Assembly: GCF_002224125.1 (NCBI RefSeq)
Contig: NZ_NCSM01000005.1
Coordinates: 62,001 to 126,000, forward strand
DNA from: Streptomyces sp. NBS 14/10
Lineage (GTDB): Bacteria > Actinomycetota > Actinomycetes > Streptomycetales > Streptomycetaceae
Direction: 5' to 3'
DNA: 64,000 nucleotides
The notes under the pieces are model-generated. The model was not told where the DNA came from, made no database searches, and saw nothing but the letters and a program-made list of their open reading frames with translations. Below, in pieces: positions 52,030-60,305 of the stretch. The position numbers and the translations under genes were made by a program. Within the stretch, counting starts at the first letter, position 1. Every line of letters starts with the position of its first letter.

Positions 52030-52501
52030 GGACGACGTCGGCCGGGCGTCTGCCGGGTTCGAGGTGGCTACCGGCTCGGGGCCGCCGCCCGCGGGGGGCG
52101 GCCGGGGACGGGAAGCCGCGGTGCAGGCGGCGTTCGAGGGATTGCTGCAGATCCGGCGGCTGATGAACACCTCTGATCGTGTGCCCGCTGAATGGGAACG
52201 GCGCCAGCCGATGCGCGCCGTGGCCCTCGCTCTGGAGGCCGCCGGCATTTCACCGTCTGCCACCGACTCACAGGGGCGCCGCGTCGCTACCGGATATTGC
52301 GTCAGCGCGACCGAGCAGGCGGGCATCGTGCGGGTCGAGTGGCTGGGTCCGCCAGGAAGCGGCGCCGCGTACTCGGCTCAGGACGAGTTGAGTGGCTGCG
52401 TGGCCGTGCTGGGCCGACTGGGCTGGGAGGCCCTGGAGTACCGGGGGCCACGCGGCCGCCGGTCCCTCGAGGTCGAGCCCGCCTCCCCGCCACTTGGGTG
52501 A
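52019..52501 (+). CDS. Hypothetical protein, 160 aa
   Basis: Not recognised. A Gly/Pro-rich start (SGPPPAGGGRGREA) is followed by a helix (VQAAFEGLLQIRRLMNT), then short strands (YCVSATEQAGIVRVEWLGPP, LEYRGPRGRRSLEV). There is no signal peptide or membrane segment. ATG 52019 has AAGGGG upstream and overlaps the SGNH hydrolase end by 11 nt, so it is co-translated with that enzyme and may serve the same process. Confidence 0.65.
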   Translation: MAGEDDVGRASAGFEVATGSGPPPAGGGRGREAAVQAAFEGLLQIRRLMNTSDRVPAEWERRQPMRAVALALEAAGISPSATDSQGRRVATGYCVSATEQAGIVRVEWLGPPGSGAAYSAQDELSGCVAVLGRLGWEALEYRGPRGRRSLEVEPASPPLG

Positions 52502-52522
52502 GCCGGCAGTCCCCCTCGCGCG

Positions 52523-52984
52523 TCAGTCCAGGCAGAACTCGTTGCCCTCAGGGTCGGTCATCACGATGAAGCCGGCGCTCACCGGAGGCGCGGGCTCGTG
52601 GCGGCGCACCCGTGTCGCTCCCAGCGCGACGAGCCGGTCGCACTCGGCCTCCAGCACAGCCATCCGCTCTTCCCCCTGCAGGCCGGGAGCCGCACGGACG
52701 TCGAGATGCACACGGTTCTTGGCGGTCTTGCCCTCCGGCACATGCTGGAAGAACAGCCGCGGGCCGTGTCCGTCCGGGTCCTCGATGGCCGATCGTGTGT
52801 TGCGCTCCTCCTCCGGTACGCCGACCCGTGCGAGGAAGTCGTCCCACGCGGCCAGCGGGTCGGCGTCCTCGGGCAGGTCGACTCCGGGCGGGCCGGGGTG
52901 GACGTAGCCCAGTACGTCGCGCCAGAAGGCCGACAGCGCCCGCGGGTCGTGGGCGTCGAAGGTGATCTGAAGGTGGCGGCTCAT
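52523..52984 (-). CDS. VOC-family (glyoxalase-like) protein
   Basis: A 153-residue vicinal-oxygen-chelate protein: two beta-alpha-beta-beta-beta modules, the first with LQITFDAHDPRALSAFWRDV and LFFQHVPEGKTAKNRVHLDV, and the second ending FIVMTDPEGNEFCLD, where the terminal Glu is a usual metal ligand. This form (Glyoxalase_6-like) includes resistance proteins and dioxygenase-like folds; function unknown. It is divergent from a WYL regulator, a pairing seen in many actinobacteria. Confidence 0.85.
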   Translation of the reverse strand: MSRHLQITFDAHDPRALSAFWRDVLGYVHPGPPGVDLPEDADPLAAWDDFLARVGVPEEERNTRSAIEDPDGHGPRLFFQHVPEGKTAKNRVHLDVRAAPGLQGEERMAVLEAECDRLVALGATRVRRHEPAPPVSAGFIVMTDPEGNEFCLD

Positions 52985-53134
52985 CGGGTTGCTCCGTTCG
53001 TAGCGGCTTTTGTGTGCGGGTAGAGGCCGCGCGGCAGGCAGACCTCGGACAGGTGGTGGATCGGCTCACGGTGGATGTGCGGCACCAGATCGGAGCCGAG
53101 CGCGTCTGCGTCCATGGAGCCACCCTGACACCCC

Positions 53135-53157
53135 TAGCGGACGGAATCGGTCCGCTA
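53135..53157. promoter_or_regulatory. Inverted repeat upstream of WYL regulator
   Basis: TAGCGGAC (53135-53142) and GTCCGCTA (53150-53157) form a perfect 8-bp inverted repeat with a 7-bp centre. It is about 20 bp before the WYL gene start and runs into a TATCTG -10-like element. Probable autoregulatory site. Confidence 0.55.
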
Positions 53158-53175
53158 TCTGGCAGGGTGGGCCAC

Positions 53176-54174
53176 ATGGACGTGGCAAGCCGAGACGAGC
53201 GCGGTACGACGGAGCGGGTGCTCACCCTGCTCGGGCTGTTGCAGCAGCGCCGGGTCTGGACAGGACCCGAGCTCGCCGAACGGCTCGGGGTCACTCCGCG
53301 CACGGTGCGGCGCGATGTCGAGCGGCTGCGCGCGCTCGGCTATCCGGTGCAGGCCACCCAGGGTGTCGGCGGCGGCTACCAACTCGGCCCGGGGCAGGAC
53401 CTGCCACCGCTGCTGCTCGACGACGAGGAGGCGATCGCCACCGCGGTGTCGCTGCTCGCCGGCGCGGGTGGCGCGGTCGCCGGCGCCGGGGACGCCGCAC
53501 TGCGGGCGCTCACCAAGCTCGACCGGGTGCTGCCCACCCGGCTGCGGCACGAGGTGCGCGCGCTCTCCGGCTCGGTGGACTCCTTCGGCGGAGGCACGAC
53601 GCCGGTCGACCCCGTGGTGCTCATGACGCTGGCCAGAGCCTGCCGGGACGAGGTCGAGGCCGACTTCGGCTATCCGTCCGGGGGCGAGGTACGCCGGCGG
53701 CGGGTCGAGCCCTACCGCCTGGTCGCCTCCGACCGACGCTGGTACCTCCTCGCGTACGACCTCGAACGCGACGACTGGCGCAGTTTCCGCGTCGACCGGA
53801 TGACCGCCGTATCCGCACGGACCTGGCGCTTCCGCCCGCGCGCGGCGCCCGATGCGGCGACGTATGTGCAGGAGGGCGTGGCGAGCCGGGTCTACCCGCA
53901 TCAGGCGCGCTTCCTCGTGCATGCTTCGGCCGATACGGTGCGCGCGCAGATTCCGGCGTCGGCGGCCGTCGTACGGTCGCGCGGGAGCGGGCGCTGCGAA
54001 GTGCTCAGTGGCGCGGCCAGCCTCGACTTCGTGCTGATGCATGTGCTCCTGCTGGGGCACGAATTCGACGTACTCGACCCTCCGGAGCTCGGGGAGCGCT
54101 GTCGCGCGCTGGCGGAGAGGCTGCTGTCGGCCGGCGCGGCGTTCTCATCGGTGCCGGACCCGGCGGAGTCATGA
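53176..54174 (+). CDS. WYL-domain transcriptional regulator
   Basis: A 332-residue regulator of the YafY type. The N-terminal HTH_11 (ERVLTLLGLLQQRRVWTGPE, LAERLGVTPRTVRRDVERLR, ALGYPVQATQGVGGGYQLGP) is followed by a WYL ligand domain (RRVEPYRLVASDRRWYLLAY, with WYLLAYD as the family signature, and SFRVDRMTAVSART). A C-terminal WCX-type domain (HEFDVLDPPELGERCRALAE) completes it. The start is ATG 53176, with AGGG 8 nt upstream. It probably controls the divergent VOC gene. Confidence 0.9.
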   Translation: MDVASRDERGTTERVLTLLGLLQQRRVWTGPELAERLGVTPRTVRRDVERLRALGYPVQATQGVGGGYQLGPGQDLPPLLLDDEEAIATAVSLLAGAGGAVAGAGDAALRALTKLDRVLPTRLRHEVRALSGSVDSFGGGTTPVDPVVLMTLARACRDEVEADFGYPSGGEVRRRRVEPYRLVASDRRWYLLAYDLERDDWRSFRVDRMTAVSARTWRFRPRAAPDAATYVQEGVASRVYPHQARFLVHASADTVRAQIPASAAVVRSRGSGRCEVLSGAASLDFVLMHVLLLGHEFDVLDPPELGERCRALAERLLSAGAAFSSVPDPAES

Positions 54175-54214
54175 TGTGCCTGTTCAGGGCAGGTGGCCTG
54201 AGATACTTCCGGTC

Positions 54215-54745
54215 ATGGATGCGGGGATGACGGGGAACGGAACGCGATCGGGCATAGCGGCGCCCGCGCGGATCACTTCGACGCACACCACGGGCTGGAT
54301 GCTGCGTTCCGGGGTGGCGGCGGACATCGAGGCCATCGCGGAGTTGCGGGCCACGGTCATGCGCGCGGATTTGGAACGCCTCGGACGCTACGACGAGCAC
54401 CGGGTGCGACAGCGGCTGCGGGATTCCTTCTCCGCGCAGCACACGTCGATCATCATGGTCGACGATGAACTCGCGGGGTGCGTCACGGTCCGGCCCGCCG
54501 ACGGCAGCCGGACCGCCGAAGGAATGCGGTGGCTGGAGCACTTCTACCTTGCTCCGCACTGGCAGGGCCGGGGGCTCGGCTCCGCTGTCCTGCGTACGGT
54601 GCTGGAGCGGACCGACGCACAGGGTGTGAGCGTGGGTTTGAACGTTTTGCAGGGCAGTGCTGCGCGTCGGCTCTATGAGCGCCACGGTTTCGTCATGGAG
54701 GCCGAGGACCCGATCGACGTCTTCATGGTGCGCACCGCACCATGA
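54215..54745 (+). CDS. GNAT acetyltransferase
   Basis: A 176-residue GNAT protein. IEAIAELRATVMRADLERLG, the FYLAPHWQGRGLGSAVLRTV acetyl-CoA loop (Q/RxxGxG/A) and NVLQGSAARRLYERHGFVME are clear. No Shine-Dalgarno sequence precedes ATG 54215, but GATACT ends 7 nt before it, consistent with a leaderless transcript. The first 25 residues are variable. Its last 23 nt overlap the Imm7 gene on the other strand, so the two genes are convergent and overlapping. Substrate unknown. Confidence 0.83.
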   Translation: MDAGMTGNGTRSGIAAPARITSTHTTGWMLRSGVAADIEAIAELRATVMRADLERLGRYDEHRVRQRLRDSFSAQHTSIIMVDDELAGCVTVRPADGSRTAEGMRWLEHFYLAPHWQGRGLGSAVLRTVLERTDAQGVSVGLNVLQGSAARRLYERHGFVMEAEDPIDVFMVRTAP

Positions 54746-55142
54746 ACGGATCTTCGAGCGTGGGGATGCACGGTGAGAGCAGCGGCTCGGTGTGCTCTGA
54801 AACCACGCCGCGGACAAGCCTGAGCACCCGTATGTCGTTCTCATGCCCGCGCGCTTCGTCGTCGCGGATGTGGAGAAGCCCATAAGACCCTGGCGCCACA
54901 GCGCCCACGTGCGCGAACAGCTCGATGACATCCTCCGCACCGGACCGGTGATTGGCGTTTCCGCCCAGGTGGACGAACGGCTCCCCGTTCATCCACCTCA
55001 GATCGAGCAGGTACGGGTCCACAGCTTGCTCGATGCGCCGTCGAAGGCCGTCGACGATCTCGATCAGCCCGCCCTCTTCCTCCTCCTCGTCGTCGGCGGT
55101 GGCGCTCGCTCTCACCGTGATCCACCCGTGGTACTCGAACAT
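54723..55142 (-). CDS. Imm7-family immunity protein
   Basis: A 139-residue acidic protein matching Imm7: MFEYHGWITVRASA at the start, a DEEEEEGG patch, then MNGEPFVHLGGNANHRSG, GAVAPGSYGLLHIRDDEARG, and the closing RGVVSEHTEPLLSPCIPTLE. Members protect cells from polymorphic toxins of the contact- or secretion-system type. No toxin gene lies within reach on either side, so it is an orphan. Such orphans may protect against neighbours. Its 3' end overlaps the GNAT gene by 23 nt antiparallel. Confidence 0.8.
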   Translation of the reverse strand: MFEYHGWITVRASATADDEEEEEGGLIEIVDGLRRRIEQAVDPYLLDLRWMNGEPFVHLGGNANHRSGAEDVIELFAHVGAVAPGSYGLLHIRDDEARGHENDIRVLRLVRGVVSEHTEPLLSPCIPTLEDPFMVRCAP

Positions 55143-55249
55143 GACTCGATGCTAGTGGTAGACCGATTTCCGGCCGATCGCGGACGCAGCGATGAGTTTT
55201 CCCGGCCCGGGGAGTCTCACCACCGTTATCGACACCACAGGAGGAACAC

Positions 55250-55894
55250 GTGGCTCAGTTGCTGAGAGTCCAGAACTTCACTGTCTCGAGTGATGGAATC
55301 GGCGCCGGTGAGGACCAGAGCCTTGAGAATCCGTTCGGCCACGTCGATCCAGGGAGGCTGTTCGCCTGGGCCGGTGCCACGGCGAGCTGGCCGATGCGCA
55401 CCGACCCCGGTGGGAGCCGGGGCCTCGACGACTACTTCACACGGGATTACGCACGCAACATCGGCGCCGAGATCATGGGCCGCAACAAGTTCGGGCCCCA
55501 GCGCGGGCCGTGGCACGACCACGAGTGGCGCGGCTGGTGGGGTGAGGAGCCCCCGTTCCACACTCCGGTGTTCGTCATGACCCACCACAAGCGGCCTTCG
55601 TTCACGCTGTCCGACACCACCTTCCACTTCGTCGACGGCGACCCGGCCACCGTCCTCGAGCTGGCGCGGGAGGCGGCGCAGGGCAAGGACGTCCGGCTCG
55701 GCGGCGGGGTTACCACCGTCCGGCAATTCCTTGACGCCGACCTCGTCGACACCATGCATGTGGTGGTCTCCCCCGTGCGCCTCGGATCCGGGCTACGGCT
55801 CTGGGAGTCACCCGATGAACTGCTCGACCGATTCCACCTCGAGGTCGTGCCCAGCCCGAGCGGCGTGACGCACCACCTGTTCTGGCGGAGGTGA
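55250..55894 (+). CDS. RibD-C/DHFR-fold reductase
   Basis: A 214-residue protein of the RibD C-terminal/dihydrofolate-reductase-like family. It has VQNFTVSSDGIGAGED at the N-terminus, AEIMGRNKFGPQRG and HTPVFVMTHHKRPSFTLSD mid-way, then KDVRLGGGVTTVRQFLDADL (NADPH-site GGG) and the terminal VVVSPVRLGSGLRLW. Members reduce pteridine or nucleotide-like substrates; the partner substrate is unknown. AGGAGGAACAC precedes GTG 55250. It is divergent from the Imm7 gene and converges on a TetR gene. Confidence 0.86.
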   Translation: MAQLLRVQNFTVSSDGIGAGEDQSLENPFGHVDPGRLFAWAGATASWPMRTDPGGSRGLDDYFTRDYARNIGAEIMGRNKFGPQRGPWHDHEWRGWWGEEPPFHTPVFVMTHHKRPSFTLSDTTFHFVDGDPATVLELAREAAQGKDVRLGGGVTTVRQFLDADLVDTMHVVVSPVRLGSGLRLWESPDELLDRFHLEVVPSPSGVTHHLFWRR

Positions 55895-55907
55895 CAAGGC
55901 CGAGGGA

Positions 55908-56552
55908 TCAGCTCTCCGCCGTCAGCCCGTGGCGGCGGAGGAAGGCGTCGACGAGCCGGTCGGTGAACTCCTCGCCGACGGGCTCGCCGGTCACCAGCAC
56001 CCGGTAGTAGACGGGGCCCATGAGCTGGTCGGTCTCGGTCGCCAGATCCAGCCCGGACGGCAACTCCCCCCGCTCCAGGGCACGTTCCAGCGGGAGGCGG
56101 TCGCGGCGGCGCTGCTCGTCGAGGTATCTGGACCGGAAGTCCTGGGCGAAGGCCTGATCGTGCTGCGCCTGCGCGATCAGGGCCTTGAAGACGGCGCCGG
56201 GGTCGGACTCACTGAGGAACCAGGCCAGTCGGCGCAGATAGCCGCGTAGGTCGAGGGCGATGTCACCGGAGTCGTGCACGGTGAGGTCTTCGGCCACGTC
56301 CTGGAGGAAGGCGTCCATGAGGACGTCGGTCTTGGTGCTCCACCAGCGGTAGATGGTCTGCTTGGCGACACCTGCCCGCGTGGCGATGCCCTCCATCGTG
56401 ACGCCCGCGAAGCCCTTCTCCACGAGCAGGTCGTCGGCCGCGTTCAGCACCGCCTGCCGGGCCTGCTCACTGCGTCCGTGCCGATTGCCGTGGTGACGCG
56501 GCGCCGGTCGGCCGGTGTCGCTCGCCTCAGCGGTATGTGTCGCGCGTGCCAT
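55908..56552 (-). CDS. TetR-family repressor
   Basis: A 214-residue TetR regulator. The helix-turn-helix lies at residues about 30-75 (ARQAVLNAADDLLVEKGFAG, VTMEGIATRAGVAKQTIYRW, WSTKTDVLMDAFLQDV). The C-terminus is the TetR_C_16/QacR-like helical ligand domain (LVTGEPVGEEFTDRLVDAFL). GGGAGG lies just upstream of ATG 56552. It is divergent from the O-methyltransferase, whose consensus-like promoter overlaps a TAGAC-N15-GTCTA repeat, probably its operator. Confidence 0.9.
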   Translation of the reverse strand: MARATHTAEASDTGRPAPRHHGNRHGRSEQARQAVLNAADDLLVEKGFAGVTMEGIATRAGVAKQTIYRWWSTKTDVLMDAFLQDVAEDLTVHDSGDIALDLRGYLRRLAWFLSESDPGAVFKALIAQAQHDQAFAQDFRSRYLDEQRRRDRLPLERALERGELPSGLDLATETDQLMGPVYYRVLVTGEPVGEEFTDRLVDAFLRRHGLTAES

Positions 56553-56602
56553 CTCGCCTCCCGCGATCAGCATATCCAGTGCCGTTGTCGCACCACCCCT
56601 CC

Positions 56603-56631
56603 TAGACAAGACTCACCGTTGCGTCTACTCT
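56603..56631 (+). promoter_or_regulatory. Leaderless sigma-A-type promoter of O-methyltransferase
   Basis: TAGACA (56603-56608), 17-nt spacer, TACTCT (56626-56631), then 7 nt to the ATG. TAGAC (56603-56607) and GTCTA (56623-56627) are inverted and overlap both hexamers, so a TetR dimer here would block the promoter. Confidence 0.65.
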
Positions 56632-56638
56632 AACGTCC

Positions 56639-57304
56639 ATGACATTCACTCACACCCTTGCCGAGCCTCGCGTCGAGGCCGCCATCAGCCGGATGTTCGA
56701 GCTGGCCGAGCAGGACGAGGCCACCGCCGCGCGCCTCGGGGCGGAGCTGGCGCTGTCGAGGCCCCCGCAGGAACTCGCCGACGCCGCGGCCGGGATCTAC
56801 ATGCCGGTATCCGCCGAGGGCGGGAAGCTGCTCTACAACCTGGTCCGTGCCGTCCGCCCGGCCACGGTCGTGGAGTTCGGCATGTCCTTCGGCATCTCCA
56901 CGCTCCATCTGGCCGCCGCCGTACGGGACAACGGCACCGGGCGCGTCATCACCACGGAAATGAGCAAGGACAAGATCGCCACGGCCCGCCGGACCTTCGC
57001 CGAGACCGGGCTGGATGACCTGATCACCGTGCTCGAGGGCGACGCCCGGGAGACCCTGGCCGCTCTCGAAGGCCCCGTGGACCTCGTCCTGCTCGACGGC
57101 TGGAAGGACCTGTGCCTGCCCGTGCTGCAACTACTCGAACCACGTCTGCGGCCCGGCACCCTCGTCGTGGCCGACGACATCGACCAGGGCGAGGGCGACG
57201 GGCCGCTGCGGCCGTATCTCGACTACGTACGCGACCCCGCGCACGGCTACCAGAACGTGACCTTCCCCGTCGAGGACGGTATGGAGATCAGCTGCCGCCT
57301 CTGA
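56639..57304 (+). CDS. O-methyltransferase (class I)
   Basis: A 221-residue methyltransferase of the Methyltransf_24/COMT-like type. It has VEFGMSFGISTLHLAAAVRD as the SAM loop, VITTEMSKDKIATARR for the acidic residue and DLVLLDGWKDLCLPVLQLLE. LRPGTLVVADDIDQGEGDG is the metal-binding segment (DD) typical of catechol-type O-methyltransferases. Acceptor unknown. The start has no ribosome binding site and appears leaderless. It is probably induced through the divergent TetR repressor. Confidence 0.87.
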   Translation: MTFTHTLAEPRVEAAISRMFELAEQDEATAARLGAELALSRPPQELADAAAGIYMPVSAEGGKLLYNLVRAVRPATVVEFGMSFGISTLHLAAAVRDNGTGRVITTEMSKDKIATARRTFAETGLDDLITVLEGDARETLAALEGPVDLVLLDGWKDLCLPVLQLLEPRLRPGTLVVADDIDQGEGDGPLRPYLDYVRDPAHGYQNVTFPVEDGMEISCRL

Positions 57305-57372
57305 AACCGCCCGCACACCGCCGTCCAAGGTCTACACGACGAACAGCGGGCGCGAACCCATCCGGCGGGCCA

Positions 57373-58557
57373 TCATGCGGGCCGCGCGCTGGCGAAGAAG
57401 CGGCGGCCGTTCGCCGTCCCCAGTGCTGACCGGTTGGCCAAATCGATCCCGGCACGCGACAGGGCGACCAGGTGGGAGAGCCGTTCCCGTTCCCAGTCCG
57501 CGAGCCGTCCGGCCGGCAGGTCCTGGCCGGGTGTCCATCCGCGCATCGCCGCCGCGAGCCCGGCCGCGTCGGCGAACGCCTTCGAGGTCCCCGAGGCGGT
57601 GTGGGGACGGACTGTTCCAGCGGCGTCGCCGATCAACGCCACATGGTCGGCGACCATCCGGTGCGGGGACAGGTCGAAGACGGGCTGCATAAAGACCTCG
57701 GAGCGCCGTACGAGCTCGGCGAACCGCTCCGGAAGCGAGGTGTCCGCCGTGGTGGCGAGCTGTGCGACGGTCTCCGGTAGCGTCTCCCCGGGTGGTACGA
57801 AGGTCGTGAACGTCCTTCCGGACCGGCCCGCCAGCAGCCTGGGCAGATCGCGCTCGGCCACGTTCATGTACCACACCCAGTTGACGCGCCGGGAGCCCTC
57901 CGCCAGCTCGCCGTCGGGGCCCGGGACGAGGTAGCACAGCATCTGCAGACCGTCCGCGCCGAAAAACGTGAACCGGCCCGCCAGCAGCTCCAGCAGTTCG
58001 GCGGGCAGGGACGACTCCGGCTCCAGGCCTCGCCAGGCCACATAGCCGGCATACGCGGGGCGGCGCCCCGGATCGAGCAGCCCACGCGTCGCCGAGCCGA
58101 TCCCGTCGGCGCCGACCAGAAAGTTGCCCTGAGCCGTATACCCATCCTCGAATTCGCCGGTGACCTCGGAACCCTCGACTCGTACCCGCCTCAGCGCACT
58201 GTCCAGCCGGTAGCACGCCCCGGAAAGGGGCTCACGCAGCGCCCGGTAGAGGGTGTCCCACGCGGTCATCAGCTGAGGCGCCTCGTACCGGGTGGCCCTG
58301 CCGCCCCGATGGAGCTGCTGGCGCTCCCGCAGCTCCACGCTCACCGATCGTGCGGACATGCCCAGGCGGACCAGAAGTGCCTCCACCTCGGGCTGCATGA
58401 CGACCCCGGCGCCGCGGGCCTCCATCTTGCCCGCAGAACGCTCGTACACAGCGACTTCGCCGCCCGCGGCCCGCATCTCGTGCGCTGCTGCGAGGCCTCC
58501 GACAGACCCGCCGACGATCAGGGCCTTGAACGCTTTCCTCGGCTGCATCGACTGCAT
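57373..58557 (-). CDS. FAD-dependent monooxygenase (PHBH-like)
   Basis: A 394-residue group A flavoprotein. KALIVGGSVGGLAAAHEMRA starts the FAD fold, GADGIGSATRGLL is the DG motif, and GDAAGTVRPHTASGTSKAFA the second FAD motif. The order is like 2,6-dihydroxypyridine 3-monooxygenase and related aromatic hydroxylases. AGGAAGG lies 6 nt before ATG 58557 (an ATG three codons later is possible). It converges on the O-methyltransferase. No regulator gene is adjacent. The substrate is probably a small aromatic or heteroaromatic compound. Confidence 0.87.
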   Translation of the reverse strand: MQSMQPRKAFKALIVGGSVGGLAAAHEMRAAGGEVAVYERSAGKMEARGAGVVMQPEVEALLVRLGMSARSVSVELRERQQLHRGGRATRYEAPQLMTAWDTLYRALREPLSGACYRLDSALRRVRVEGSEVTGEFEDGYTAQGNFLVGADGIGSATRGLLDPGRRPAYAGYVAWRGLEPESSLPAELLELLAGRFTFFGADGLQMLCYLVPGPDGELAEGSRRVNWVWYMNVAERDLPRLLAGRSGRTFTTFVPPGETLPETVAQLATTADTSLPERFAELVRRSEVFMQPVFDLSPHRMVADHVALIGDAAGTVRPHTASGTSKAFADAAGLAAAMRGWTPGQDLPAGRLADWERERLSHLVALSRAGIDLANRSALGTANGRRFFASARPA

Positions 58558-58795
58558 CGACTGCCTTCCTCACGCTTCCTGACGTCGGCCTCGGGCTCGG
58601 TGTGCGGCTGGATGACGTGGCTGCGGCCCGGTGGGAGCTGACGCGGCTCGCCGGGGCGGAAGGCGTCGCGGCCCCGGAACGGCGCTGCGCGTCCTTGGCC
58701 TCAACGTACACACCAGGGCCGCCCTGCGCGGTCAGGCCGTACGACGAGCACGCGCGTCTCGCACCCTGCGTTGGAAACTCCTGCCGAGGAGGGGC

Positions 58796-59767
58796 ATGGT
58801 GGAAAACACCCAAGGCCCATCGGCGGGCAACGCAGAACCTGGAAGAAGTGGTCCGAGCCGGATGATTGTGGCGGTCATGTTTGCCGTGCTGGCTGCCGGC
58901 AGCAACGCGGTGGGAACCGTGCTGCAGCGAAGTGCGGCGTTGCGGGTGCCCAGCTCCCCGGCGCGGTTCGGTCTCATCCGGCAGCTGCTGCGCAGCCCGG
59001 TCTGGCTCGGGGGCATCCTGGGGGTCGTCTTCGCCGCGCTCTTCCAGGCTCTGGCCTTGAACGCGGGGACGCTGGCGGCGGTCCAGCCCGTGTTCGTCCT
59101 CGAGCTTCCGCTGGCTCTCCTGGTCGGCAGCGCGGTCTTCCGGGTGCGGGTGTCGCGCAAGGCGTGGTTCTGCGTGGTGTGCATTTTTGTGGGCCTGGCC
59201 ATCACTCTGTTCTCCGTCTTCCCTTCCGGAGGACGCACCCAGGTGCCGGGAATCTGGTGGGTGCCGACGCTCGCCGGTGTCGGCGGGGCCGGGACCGTAC
59301 TCGTTCTGGCCGGGCTGCGGCGCCCGCCTGGTCTGGCGCGGGCGGCTTGTCTGGCGACCGCGGCCGCCATCGGCAACGCGCTCACCGCGGCATTGGTCAA
59401 ATCCGCCATGGGCATTCTCACCAGGGATGGGGTGGCGGGATTCTTGCTCGCCTGGCAGACCTACGGTTTCGCGGCCGTCGGATCGCTCTCCATCCTCCTG
59501 CTGGGATACGCCATGCAAGGCGGCCCACTGATCGCGTCCCAGCCGGCCCTCACACTCGGGGACGCCACGGTCAGCTTCTGCCTCGGTGTCACGCTCTTCG
59601 CGGAGTCGCCGCGGCTGGGGCTGTGGCTCCTGCCCACGTCGTTCGGTGTCGCCCTGCTCTGCTACGGCGTCTTCGCCCTCTCCCGCACCCGTTGCCTCGC
59701 CAAGTGTGTCGACCCGGATGAGAAGGCACCGCGGCAGGAGGAGCAGCCCGCCACCGCACGCATGTGA
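58796..59767 (+). CDS. DMT-superfamily transporter
   Basis: A 323-residue membrane protein with about 9-10 spans, from MIVAVMFAVLAAGSNAVGTV to WLLPTSFGVALLCYGVFAL. FQALALNAGTLAAVQPVFVL and YAMQGGPLIASQPALTLGDA occupy equivalent places in two halves, as in EamA/DMT-type transporters. The substrate is unknown. The N-terminal 22 residues are soluble. GAGGAGG precedes ATG 58796; ATG 58862 directly at the first span is an alternative. Transcribed alone. Confidence 0.8.
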   Translation: MVENTQGPSAGNAEPGRSGPSRMIVAVMFAVLAAGSNAVGTVLQRSAALRVPSSPARFGLIRQLLRSPVWLGGILGVVFAALFQALALNAGTLAAVQPVFVLELPLALLVGSAVFRVRVSRKAWFCVVCIFVGLAITLFSVFPSGGRTQVPGIWWVPTLAGVGGAGTVLVLAGLRRPPGLARAACLATAAAIGNALTAALVKSAMGILTRDGVAGFLLAWQTYGFAAVGSLSILLLGYAMQGGPLIASQPALTLGDATVSFCLGVTLFAESPRLGLWLLPTSFGVALLCYGVFALSRTRCLAKCVDPDEKAPRQEEQPATARM

Positions 59768-59978
59768 CGGAACGACGCGGCTGCCAAATGTGGTCACGCA
59801 TGCCAGTGTCCGCCGGCCCGACCCAAGATCCCCTGTGGGAGGCCACAGTCTTCGTCGCTCACGCTGGGGGACACGACATGGCGTACGGACAACACGTCGC
59901 TCACCCTGAGGTGCCCAGGAGCCCGAGGCCGTCGGCCCGCTCCTGCGCCTTTGCACCACCTCATGTCAGGAGAGCGTC

Positions 59979-60305
59979 ATGTCGAGCCCCCCGAAGCCGA
60001 TCGATTCCGCTGAGTCACAGCTCACCGAACTGGAGCGGCGACACCGCCGTTTCGTCTGGCCGGCCGTCGTCGTGTTCGTCGGCGGCTATCTCACCACCAT
60101 GGCGGTGGTGGCCTACCGGCCCCATGCGATGGCCGCCGCCGTGTTCGGCCGGCTCAACGTGGGCTATCTGCTGGTGCTGGGAAACTTCGCCCTGACCTTC
60201 CTGGTCGCGATCGCCTACCGCTGGTACGCCGAGCGCAGACTGGATCCGCAGGCGCAACGGGTGCGTGCGGCGATGGCCGGACGGTCGCCGGAGGGTGTGC
60301 TGTGA
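59979..60305 (+). CDS. DUF485 small membrane protein
   Basis: A 108-residue protein with two spans (FVWPAVVVFVGGYLTTMAVV and NVGYLLVLGNFALTFLVAIA) separated by a short loop, and charged ends. It is the usual DUF485 (YjcH-like) companion of acetate-type symporters. AGGAG lies 6 nt before ATG 59979. Its stop overlaps the symporter start (GTGA), so the two are co-translated. Confidence 0.9.
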   Translation: MSSPPKPIDSAESQLTELERRHRRFVWPAVVVFVGGYLTTMAVVAYRPHAMAAAVFGRLNVGYLLVLGNFALTFLVAIAYRWYAERRLDPQAQRVRAAMAGRSPEGVL

